Of a stretch of 64,000 bases of DNA, positions 8,078 to 16,600 are shown in pieces (position 1 is the stretch's first letter; every line of letters begins with the position of its first letter). This DNA is from Chryseobacterium sp. Bi04. Lineage in GTDB: Bacteria > Bacteroidota > Bacteroidia > Flavobacteriales > Weeksellaceae. The notes below the pieces were generated by a model that saw nothing but the letters and a program-made list of their open reading frames with translations, was not told the DNA's origin and ran no database searches. The translations under genes and the position numbers were made by a program. The DNA lies in contig NZ_CAKKLP010000002.1 in NCBI RefSeq assembly GCF_918698085.1, forward strand, positions 1-64,000. Reading direction: 5' to 3'.

Positions 8078-9304
8078 TTAGAGTATAGGAATGTTTTCAT
8101 GGGTAAGAACGCCTACTTTAAGCATGCATTCTTTCATTTTTTGATACGTTCGTTTTATATCGTGGTCTAAACCGATAGAGAATCTGATCAGGCCATCAGA
8201 AATCCCTATGGAAGCACGTTCTTCTTCCGGAATTTCAGAAGAGGTAGATTTTCCGGAGCATGAGAATAAGGTTTTATAAAACCCTAAGCTTACGGCCAGA
8301 TAACCCAGATTTTCTGTCTGCATCATTTCCATCAGCTCATTAGCTTTTTCCGTAGTTCCGGCATCCAGCGTCAATAGTCCTCCATATCCATATTCTTCAT
8401 GAATCATACTTTTCATTAATTCATGGTTTTTATGAGACTCCAGACCCGGATAGGAGATTTTCAATCCGTCTTTTTCAAATCTTTCGGCAAGGTACATTGC
8501 ATTGTAGCTGTGCTGTTTCATTCTGATGTGCAGGGTTCTCAGATTTTTTAAGATACTGGCAGATCTGAAACTGTCCATAGTAGGACCAAGAAGCATACAG
8601 GCTCCCGAGTTTACATTTTTGGTATCGTTAATGAATTCCTGGGTTCCACAATAAACACCACCTACAGTATCACTGCTTCCATTAATGAATTTCGTTAAAC
8701 TATGGATAACGATATCTGCTCCCAGTGACGTTGGCGAAATGGAAAGAGGTGAAAAAGTATTGTCGACAATCAGTTTTAAATGATGTCTTTTACATATCTC
8801 TGAAAGTTTTCTAAGGTCTGCCACTTCAAGAAGCGGGTTGCTTACACTTTCACAGTATATTACTTTAGTATTAGGCCGTATGGCGTTTTCTATAGATTCA
8901 AAATTTTCGATATCTACAAAAGAGGTTTCAATATGGTAAGGAGGCAGAAAGTTTTTTAGAAACGCATAGGTTCCGCCATAAATTGTTCTGCTGGAAATAA
9001 TGTGATCTCCGCCTTTGCATACCTGCATCAGAACAGAAGTAATAGCACCCATTCCGGAAGCTGTTACATTGGCTGATTCTGTATTTTCCAATTTGGCAAG
9101 TGCTTGAGCCAGATAAAGATTCATTGGAGAGGAGTGTCTTGAGTACAGATAACATCCTTCTGCATTTCCTTCAAAAGTATCAAACATTGTTTTTGCAGAA
9201 AGGAAAGTATAGGTAGAGCTGTCTGAAATGGAAGGATTTACTCCCCCGAATTCACCAAAATACTGAAGATCCTGTATTTCATTGGCTGCATTGAAATTTT
9301 CCAT
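8078..9304 (-). CDS. Trans-sulfuration family PLP enzyme (methionine gamma-lyase-like)
   Basis: 408 residues, full length for Cys/Met-metabolism PLP enzymes of fold type I. Visible landmarks are Tyr/Arg of the cofactor pocket (YLYSRHSSP, 52-60), SGMGAI at 83-88, the pyridine-binding D181 in VDNTF, and the Schiff-base lysine K205 in HSLTKF. Such enzymes cleave methionine, homocysteine or cystathionine to a keto acid, ammonia and a thiol. The position matching the catalytic Cys116 of classical methionine gamma-lyase is Gly111 (YGGT), so cystathionine gamma-lyase or a related activity is equally possible. It diverges from an Lrp/AsnC regulator, an arrangement known for methionine lyase genes and their regulators. 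Confidence 0.85.
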   Translation of the reverse strand: MENFNAANEIQDLQYFGEFGGVNPSISDSSTYTFLSAKTMFDTFEGNAEGCYLYSRHSSPMNLYLAQALAKLENTESANVTASGMGAITSVLMQVCKGGDHIISSRTIYGGTYAFLKNFLPPYHIETSFVDIENFESIENAIRPNTKVIYCESVSNPLLEVADLRKLSEICKRHHLKLIVDNTFSPLSISPTSLGADIVIHSLTKFINGSSDTVGGVYCGTQEFINDTKNVNSGACMLLGPTMDSFRSASILKNLRTLHIRMKQHSYNAMYLAERFEKDGLKISYPGLESHKNHELMKSMIHEEYGYGGLLTLDAGTTEKANELMEMMQTENLGYLAVSLGFYKTLFSCSGKSTSSEIPEEERASIGISDGLIRFSIGLDHDIKRTYQKMKECMLKVGVLTHENIPIL

Positions 9305-9360
9305 AAGCGTTGTTTTTATTTTATGGAACCAAATTGCATCATTTTCATAATTATTACAAC

Positions 9361-9376
9361 ATAAATTTGAATTTAT
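9361..9376. promoter_or_regulatory. Palindrome in the PLP enzyme/Lrp divergent region, possible Lrp site
   Basis: ATAAATT-TG-AATTTAT, a 16-bp inverted repeat centred between the divergent starts. Lrp/AsnC proteins bind AT-rich dyads of this kind; the assignment is an inference from position. Confidence 0.35.
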
Positions 9377-9396
9377 AGAATATAAAACTGCTAATG

Positions 9397-9430
9397 TTTG
9401 TTTATTTAGAAAATATATTTAGTATCTTCG
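9397..9430 (+). promoter_or_regulatory. Promoter of Lrp/AsnC gene
   Basis: TTTG (9397-9400), 22-base spacer, TATCTTCG (9423-9430). The same -7 box sequence precedes the Nif3 gene at 25701. Confidence 0.6.
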
Positions 9431-9461
9431 GAGATATTAAATTTTGACCAAAAATTTATCT

Positions 9462-9920
9462 ATGGAACTTGACGAAACTGACAAAAAACTGCTCCTGTTT
9501 TTACAGGAAGACTGCAAACAAACAACCAAAGAGCTGTCCGGTAAGCTTGGGTTATCTGTAACAGCTGTCTATGAACGAGTGAAAAAGCTGGAAAATGCAG
9601 GTGTTATTTCTAAATATGTAGCCTTGTTGGACAGGAATAAGATCCACCGGAATTTCATTGTTTTGTGTCATGTAAAATTAACACAGCACAAAAAAGAATT
9701 TGTATTGCAGTTCGAGAAAGAAGTGATGAATCTTGAAGAAGTTACGGAATGTTTTCATGTAAGTGGAGATTATGACTATATCCTCAAGATAGGGGTCAGA
9801 GATATAGAAGATTACCGTAGCTTTATGCTGACGAAACTTACGACCCTTCAGCACATCGCCAGTACGCACAGCTCATTTATGATCTCTGAAGTAAAAAATA
9901 CAACAGCGATTATTTTGTAA
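9462..9920 (+). CDS. Lrp/AsnC family transcriptional regulator
   Basis: 152 residues from ATG 9462 (a TTG at 9444 in frame would add MTKNLS; the ATG gives the usual family N-terminus MELDETDKK). Residues 1-60 are the winged helix-turn-helix (LLLFLQEDCKQTTKELSGKLGLSVTAVYERVKKLE); residues about 65-145 form the RAM effector-binding/oligomerisation domain. Proteins of this family form octamers or dimers and respond to amino acids. The divergent neighbour is a sulfur amino acid PLP lyase, so it is likely a local regulator of that gene, by analogy with known Lrp-type regulators of methionine lyase genes; this is inference. Confidence 0.88.
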   Translation: MELDETDKKLLLFLQEDCKQTTKELSGKLGLSVTAVYERVKKLENAGVISKYVALLDRNKIHRNFIVLCHVKLTQHKKEFVLQFEKEVMNLEEVTECFHVSGDYDYILKIGVRDIEDYRSFMLTKLTTLQHIASTHSSFMISEVKNTTAIIL

Positions 9921-9921
9921 A

Positions 9922-9946
9922 AGGCAGTATATTATATTAACTGCCT
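9922..9946. terminator. Weak hairpin between convergent Lrp and bestrophin-like genes
   Basis: Arms AGGCAGT (9922-9928) and ACTGCCT (9940-9946) with an 11-base AT loop; no strong T tract. Confidence 0.4.
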
Positions 9947-9978
9947 GTATATCTATTTGATTATCAATTTATTTGTAA

Positions 9979-11007
9979 TTACACCAGGACTCCGTTTTTA
10001 GAAGCAATCGGATCAGGCAGATCAGTTTCACCGGTCATTTGAAGCAGGTCTATTTCTATCGTTCTGCAGATGGAAAGCATAGGAACATCAAACATAAGCC
10101 CTGCAAAAGGGTTTTCAGAATAATCTCCAACCAGCTCCATAATAATATAGATCCAGCCAATGGTGATACAGAAAGGAATGGAGGTCCAGATGCCCCAGTC
10201 TCCAAGTTTGGCAAATTCATTCACTAATCCAAGAGGCAGCAGCATGATAAACAGAATGTTAAATACAAATGCGGTACTGGCAAACTGTCTTGGGGATGGG
10301 AACTTCTTGATTCTTTCTGCCTGCCCCTGGAAACCATAGAACTCATTCAGTGAATTTTGAAGTTGTACCTGGTTGAAATCGGTGATGGCATTTATGTTTT
10401 TCAGCTCGTTAATATCTTTTGCCTGTTGAGAGATCAGATACGTAGCAAAGTTTTTATATTCACTTTTAAGTTCGTATTCTTCTTCGGAAAGATATTTATG
10501 CAGGAAAATAGGAGCTCTTCCATAATCCGGAAATCCTGCCTTAATCAGTCTGTTTCTTCTTAGGTTGATTCTCCCTAACTTGTTTTCAGTATTAATGTGT
10601 TCCCATTCTGCAGGGATGAGAAGCTGCTCACGGAAGGTATATAACCACGCAATATGACGGTAAATAATTCTTTTTTTCCGGTCTTCCAGATCAAACACAC
10701 CTATTTCTTCATTCTTGGTATCAAAGGCCTGTACCATGGAAGCAAATGACCGGCTGGAATTCACAATTCCGCCCCATATTTTTCGGGCTTCCCAAAGTCT
10801 GTCGTAGGCCTGGTTGTTTTTAAATCCTACTAAAAAAGCTTCTGCCGTACCAATCAGTGCAACAGGAACCCAGGGAATAGTCATCCACTGCCAGTTGAAG
10901 AAATAAAACAGAACGGCAATCAGTGTACACCAGATAGAAATTAAGATGAGGTGCGTTCCCGATAGATTAAGAACCTGTTTATAATTGACGTATTTTGTAG
11001 TGATCAT
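9979..11007 (-). CDS. Bestrophin-like anion channel (UPF0187/YneE family)
   Basis: 342 residues. An N-terminal pair of hydrophobic helices (about 15-65) includes a Pro/Trp-rich segment, followed by the diagnostic FKNNQAYDRLWEARKIWGGIVNSSR near residues 61-86 that characterises bacterial bestrophin homologues. A long soluble helical region (100-235) and a second hydrophobic pair (about 240-300) follow, ending with ENPF and a cytoplasmic tail. Bacterial members form pentameric ion channels in the inner membrane; ion preference varies between homologues, so anion transport is a family-level guess. Single gene, convergent with the Lrp gene. Confidence 0.85.
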   Translation of the reverse strand: MITTKYVNYKQVLNLSGTHLILISIWCTLIAVLFYFFNWQWMTIPWVPVALIGTAEAFLVGFKNNQAYDRLWEARKIWGGIVNSSRSFASMVQAFDTKNEEIGVFDLEDRKKRIIYRHIAWLYTFREQLLIPAEWEHINTENKLGRINLRRNRLIKAGFPDYGRAPIFLHKYLSEEEYELKSEYKNFATYLISQQAKDINELKNINAITDFNQVQLQNSLNEFYGFQGQAERIKKFPSPRQFASTAFVFNILFIMLLPLGLVNEFAKLGDWGIWTSIPFCITIGWIYIIMELVGDYSENPFAGLMFDVPMLSICRTIEIDLLQMTGETDLPDPIASKNGVLV

Positions 11008-11167
11008 AAAGAAGAATGTGTTTTTGGTGTGCCGACAAAATGAATACCAAACTGTAATGTACTTTTATCATAAATGGTCTGTCAGTAATGATTTTTAGTT
11101 TTCTCTGGTTACAATGGTCTGGGATTTAGATGGATAATCTTTAATAAAAGTAATGAAAAAAAAGCAT

Positions 11168-11194
11168 AAAAAAACCTCTAAAAAAAATTAGAGG
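11168..11194 (-). terminator. Rho-independent terminator after fused E1 gene
   Basis: On the minus strand CCTCTAA and TTAGAGG arms (11175-11181 and 11188-11194) followed by a T run. Confidence 0.85.
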
Positions 11195-11211
11195 CTGTTA
11201 TTTATATAAGC

Positions 11212-13284
11212 TTAATATTGAAGCATTTCTTCGATCTTTTTGGAAAGCTTCTCCGCGTTAGGTAGCATTTCTTTTTCCAGTATCAGATTGATGGGGACAG
11301 CCGGAACATCTAAAGATCCCATTGTTTCTACCGGAGCATCCAGATATTTGAAACAGTTTTTCGAAATACGGTGGGCAAAAGCTTCTGCGAAGGAATTGTT
11401 AAGCTGTTCTTCTGTCAGAACAATACATTTTCCGTGAGCTTTTACCCTTTCAAAAACAAGTTCTTCATCTAATGGGATTAAAGTTCTTAAATCAATCACT
11501 TCCACTCTGCCGTTGAAATTTTTAACCGCTTCTTTAGCCCAGTAAATACCCATCCCATAAGTAACAATCAATAAAGTTCTGCCTTTTTCGGTTTCATTCT
11601 GGTCAGCTTCAATGATTACTTTTCCTTTTCCAAACGGAAGAATATAATCTTCAGCAGGCTCTATTGTTTTGGCATCTTCAGTTCCCGGAACCTTGCTCCA
11701 GTATAATCCTTTATGTTCCAGCATTATTACCGGATTGGGATCGTAATAGGCTGCTTTTAACAGCCCTTTGAAATCTGCAGCATTACTTGGGTAAGCTATT
11801 TTAATTCCTTTAATATTGGCCAGGATGCTTTCAACGCTGCCGCTGTGGTAAGGTCCGCCACCACCATAGGCTCCAATTGGAACACGGATAATATTGCTGA
11901 CAGGGAACTTTCCGCCACTTAGATAACTGGATTTTGAAATTTCGGTGATCAGTTGATTGATTCCCGGATATATGTAATCAGCAAACTGAACTTCTACGAT
12001 AGGTTTTAATCCTACAGCACTCATTCCTGCTGTGGACCCAATGATATAAGCTTCCTGAATAGCAGTGTTGAAAACTCTTTTACTGCCGAATTTTTTTCCT
12101 AAGGTCACTGTTTCACGGAAAACCCCACCAATTCTTTCTCCTACATCCTGCCCGTAAAGCAGCGCTTCAGGATGTTTCCACATAAGCTCCTGTATAGCAT
12201 GGATGGCAGCATCTACCATTACGATCTTTTCTCCGTTGGCTGGTTCGCGGGTTCCTGCTTCTTCAGTAACAGGAGTAGGCGCGAAGATGTGCTGCATTAC
12301 GGTTTCCGGTTTTGGATCTTCCGCATTTTTAGCTCTTTCAAAAGCGTCTTCAGCTTCAAGACGTGCCTTTTTTGTGATTTGTTTTAAATGATCCTCATCT
12401 ATACCTGCTTCCAGTAATTGTTTTCTAAGGATTTCTCCCGGATCTTTAGCCCTATGTTTTGTTAAATCTTCTTCGTTTCTGTAAAACTCTCTTCTTACGC
12501 CGGAAGTATGGTGGCCAATCAGTACTGTTTTTGCACAGACAACTAAAGGCTTTCTTTCCGTTCTTACGAAATTTACAGCTTTTTTCATGGCTTCGAAACT
12601 CTCTATGAAATCAGTTCCGTCCACTCTCATTCTGCTTAATCCTGTAAATCCTGCTACAAAGTCATACGCATCACAGGTTCTTGCTTCTTCTTTGGTTACA
12701 GAAATTCCCCATTCATTATCCTGAACCAGAAATATGATTGGGAGCTGATGTAATGCGGCAAATTGTAACGCTTCACTTACTTCACCTTCCGTTACCGAAT
12801 TGTCTCCAAGGCTGCAAACTACCACAGGATTATTTTCAAAATGCTGAAGATTAAAGTCCTGGATGTATTTTATTCCCTGAGCAACACCGGTTGTAGGAAT
12901 AGTCTGCATGCCGGTAGCAGAGCTTTGATGGATGATCTTTGGTTTATCTTCATCCCTGCTTGACGGATGAGAATAATAAGATCTACCTCCTGAAAAAGGA
13001 TCCTCAGCTTTAGCCAATAATTGAAGCATAAGCTGGTATGGCTCAAAACCAATTCCTAAAAGAATACTTTCATCTCTATAATAAGGGGAAATCCAGTCTT
13101 CTTTTTTTAACTGATAAGCAGTTGCTAGCTGAATGGCTTCATGACCTCTTGAGGTGCTGTGTACATATTTACAGACATTTCTGTTTTCTTCGTAAATATC
13201 GGCCATTGCCTTAGCCAGCATCATATGATTATACGCTTTAAGTAATATATCCTGAGAAACTTTTTCGTGAAGTGTATTTTCCAT
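11212..13284 (-). CDS. 2-oxoacid dehydrogenase E1, fused alpha and beta subunits (branched-chain type)
   Basis: 690 residues from ATG 13284. The longer frame from a TTG at 13311 is rejected because a promoter -7 box lies inside it. Residues about 10-330 are the E1 alpha part with the thiamine diphosphate motif (SLGDN at 158-162, EGE at 166-168, N190); residues about 350-690 are the E1 beta part (GQDVGERIGG, FNTAIQEA, VEVQFADY, then the transketolase C-terminal domain). The complex oxidatively decarboxylates branched-chain 2-oxoacids to acyl-CoA, feeding branched fatty acid synthesis and Val/Leu/Ile breakdown. Fusion of the two chains is common in flavobacteria. E2 and E3 are not in the window. 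A strong palindrome overlaps the promoter. Confidence 0.88.
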   Translation of the reverse strand: MENTLHEKVSQDILLKAYNHMMLAKAMADIYEENRNVCKYVHSTSRGHEAIQLATAYQLKKEDWISPYYRDESILLGIGFEPYQLMLQLLAKAEDPFSGGRSYYSHPSSRDEDKPKIIHQSSATGMQTIPTTGVAQGIKYIQDFNLQHFENNPVVVCSLGDNSVTEGEVSEALQFAALHQLPIIFLVQDNEWGISVTKEEARTCDAYDFVAGFTGLSRMRVDGTDFIESFEAMKKAVNFVRTERKPLVVCAKTVLIGHHTSGVRREFYRNEEDLTKHRAKDPGEILRKQLLEAGIDEDHLKQITKKARLEAEDAFERAKNAEDPKPETVMQHIFAPTPVTEEAGTREPANGEKIVMVDAAIHAIQELMWKHPEALLYGQDVGERIGGVFRETVTLGKKFGSKRVFNTAIQEAYIIGSTAGMSAVGLKPIVEVQFADYIYPGINQLITEISKSSYLSGGKFPVSNIIRVPIGAYGGGGPYHSGSVESILANIKGIKIAYPSNAADFKGLLKAAYYDPNPVIMLEHKGLYWSKVPGTEDAKTIEPAEDYILPFGKGKVIIEADQNETEKGRTLLIVTYGMGIYWAKEAVKNFNGRVEVIDLRTLIPLDEELVFERVKAHGKCIVLTEEQLNNSFAEAFAHRISKNCFKYLDAPVETMGSLDVPAVPINLILEKEMLPNAEKLSKKIEEMLQY

Positions 13285-13290
13285 AGGAAG

Positions 13291-13322
13291 CAAATATACA
13301 TAAAAAAACAAAATACTAACAA
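13291..13322 (-). promoter_or_regulatory. Promoter of fused E1 gene
   Basis: On the minus strand TTG (13320-13322), 21-base spacer, TATATTTG (13291-13298). Only six bases separate the -7 box from ATG 13284, so the leader is very short. Confidence 0.65.
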
Positions 13323-13337
13323 GCGTTAGTATTTTGT
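13308..13337. promoter_or_regulatory. Perfect 13-bp-arm inverted repeat over the E1 promoter, probable operator
   Basis: ACAAAATACTAAC (13308-13320), AAGC spacer, GTTAGTATTTTGT (13325-13337). It covers the -33 element and most of the spacer of the E1 promoter, the place for a repressor. The core TACTAAC-N4-GTTAGTA resembles operators of TetR-type regulators; the regulator is not in the window. A second half-match CAAAATACT starts at 13381. A hairpin role on the minus strand (T run follows) is the alternative. Confidence 0.6.
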
Positions 13338-13629
13338 AAAAAAATTATGATTTTAGTGACTATTCTCTAATTCTTTTTTTCAAAATACTGCCATATGATT
13401 CCTTATTTCCATAGAAAAATTACAGCCCAGATTGAATTTTAATTGCTGCGAATTAAAATTGCTGATTTTGATTTATTTATGAAAATCTATTTTAAAATTA
13501 AAACACAAACCTTTTATTTTCCTGTTTCAATTTAACAATTATTGGTTGTTTATATGATTACTTTAAAGTAGTATTAGAAAAAAATGAAGTAACTTTACAT
13601 TCTCTTTTTTAAAAAAGTTAGAAAATTAT
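13338..13629. other. Intergenic region upstream of dnaE
   Basis: About 290 AT-rich bases without a gene. Visible dyads are TTTTAATT-N6-AATTAAAA (13437-13458) and the 12-bp palindrome TACTTTAAAGTA (13559-13570). No convincing consensus promoter for dnaE; TAACTTTA at 13590 is a weak candidate. Confidence 0.5.
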
Positions 13630-16600
13630 ATGTACTTAATTTTTGACACAGAAACAACCGGTTTACCAAAGAATTTTAATGCTCCGCTTTCAGACTCAGA
13701 TAACTGGCCAAGAATGGTTCAGATTGCTTGGCAGGTTCATGATGATGATGGGAAATTAATTGAAAATCAGGATTATATTATAAAACCTGAAGGCTATGAT
13801 ATACCCTTTAATGCTGCAAGGATTCACGGGATTACTACAAAAATTGCCAATGAAGAAGGTCGTGACCTCCAGGAAATTCTCGAAGAGTTTTCAAAAGTTC
13901 TTGAAAGAGTAAGAGTAGTTTCCGGACATAATGTTGAATTTGACTACAATATCGTAGGAGCAGAGTTTTATAGAAAAAATATAGAAGATAATTTACAGGC
14001 AAAACCCAGGGCAGATACCATGATCCTGGGAACAGACTTCTGTAAGCTTGGCGGAGGCCGTGGAGGCAGATACAAATCTCCGAAACTTGAAGAATTATAC
14101 GAAAAACTTTACGGAAATAAATTTGATGAGGCGCATAATGCTGCGGCTGACGTAAATGCCACGGCCCAGGTTTTCTTCGAAATGATGAGAATTGGTGTGG
14201 TTCCGGCTGAGATATTGAAGATATCAGAAGATCAGCTGGCCTATTTCAAAAGCCTTTATCCTGATCCTATCCAACCTTTTGGAATTGTTATACGAAGACA
14301 GGTTGCTGACTTTAATAATAAGAAAAAGCAGCAGGATTTTGGAAGTATAGACGAAATTGATCTTGGTAAATATTTCAATTTTGATAACCACAGTGTGTTT
14401 TCTACATTGACTGCCACTTCAAGTATCAATGACCTGATTAAAAAAGCTTCTGATGAAAATTTCCCTGCCGTTGGAATGGTCGATTTGGGAAATATGATGG
14501 GTGCCTTTAAATTTGTTTCTGCGGTGGAAAGCACTAACGCAGACAGAGCCAAAAAACATAAAGAATATCTGGCAAAAAAACAGGAAGCAGAAGAGAAGGG
14601 CGAGGAATTTAATGAGGAAGAACCTGTTTCGGAACCACTGATTCCTGTGGTTGGATGCGAATTTTATATTTCAGAACGCTACGAACAGAAGCAGTTTACT
14701 AAAGATGATCCCGACAGAAGAACCCAGGTTGTTCTTCTGGCAAAAGACTTTAACGGATATAAAAACCTGGCCAAGCTTTCCAGTATTGGATTCCTGAAAG
14801 GATTCTATTTTGGGGTTCCCAGAATAAGCCGTGAGCTGATTGCTCAGTATAAAGAAGGTATTATTGCATTGACGTCGGGAATTCTTGGAGATATACCTGA
14901 TGCCATTCTAAACACAGGGGAACAAAAAGGGGAAGAGCTCTTTAAATGGTGGAAAGATACTTTCGAAGATGATTTTTATGTTCAGCTTCAAAATCATCAG
15001 CTTCCTGAGGAAGAGCATCTTAATGAAGTTCTATTATACCTGGCAGATAAATATAATGTTAAGATTTTAGCCCAAAACCAAACTTTTTATACCAATAAAG
15101 ATGATTCCAATATTCAGGATATCGTAAGCTGTATTAAAGATGGTGAAAAGCTTACAACCCCTGTGGGTAAAGGATTTGGTAAAAGAAGAGGATTGGCTAC
15201 AGGAGAGTATTACATCAAAAATTCTGATGAAATAAAAGAAGCCTTTCTTGCCTATCCTGATGCCTTTGAAGCCTATGAGGAATTCTTTGCAAAATTTAAA
15301 CCTTACACCCTAAAAAGGGATGTCCTTCTTCCGAAATTTGATATTCCTGAAGAATTTATCCATGCAGAAGATGATGTAGATGGAGGGAAAAGAGGAGAGA
15401 TGGCTTACCTTACCTATCTTACCTATGAAGGAGCTAAAAGGAGGTATGTGGATACAGGGATCACAGACGAGATAAAAGAACGGCTTGATTTTGAGCTGGA
15501 AGTAATTGCCAATACCGGTTATCCGGGATATTTCCTTATTGTTCAGGATTTCTGTAATGAAGCCCGTAAAATGGGAGTCTGGGTAGGTCCCGGAAGGGGA
15601 TCAGCAGCTGGGTCAGCCGTTGCTTACTGTATTGGAATTACCAATGTAGACCCGGTAAAGTATGATCTCCTTTTTGAGAGATTCCTGAATCCTGAAAGGG
15701 TTTCCATGCCCGATATTGATATCGACTTTGATGATGAAGGCCGGGACAGGATTATCAAATGGGTAATTGAAAAATATGGACAAAATCAGGTGGCTCAGAT
15801 CATTACCTATTCCGTTCTTGGTGGAAAATCTGCCATTAAAGATGCCGGAAGGGTTTTGGATGTTCCGATTCCTGATACCAATAATATTGCTAAGCTTATT
15901 CCTTCCACACCGGGGATGAATATTGCAAAAGCATTGGCAAAATATGAAAAATTAAAACCGGAAGAACAGATGCTTGTTGATGAGATGAGGTATGTTCTTA
16001 ACAGTCCTGATGATGCCCGGCATGGAGTACTGGCAAGTGCCAAGAAAATGGAAGGATGTATCAGGAATACCGGTATTCACGCCTGTGGGGTAATTATTAC
16101 ACCGGAGGATGTAAGTAATCTGGTTCCTGTAACTATTGCGGCGAAAGATGCTGATATTTTGGTGTCACAGTTTGATAATTCGGTGGCAGAAAGTGCAGGT
16201 CTTTTGAAAATGGACTTCCTGGGGCTTAGAACGCTGACCATCATTAAAGATGCTTTAAAACTGGTAAAGGAAAGACATGGGATTGATATTGATCCTGATG
16301 AGATTCCCCTGGATGATACCAAAACCTATCAGCTGTTTAAAGAAGGAAGAACGGTCGGGATTTTCCAGTATGAAAGTCCTGGGATGCAAAAATATATGAG
16401 GGAGCTTAAGCCAACGGTTTTTGCCGATCTTATTGCCATGAATGCTTTGTACCGTCCGGGTCCTATTAAATATATTCCAAACTTTATTAACAGGAAGCAT
16501 GGAATTGAGGAGATCGTTTATGATTTACCGGAAACGGAAGAGTATCTGAAAGAAACTTACGGAATTACGGTTTATCAGGAGCAGGTAATGCTTCTGTCTC

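Noticed and set aside
11212..13311. Longer E1 start at TTG 13311
   Set aside because: A consensus -7 box lies within the extension, so that codon would not be transcribed; ATG 13284 gives the family N-terminus.
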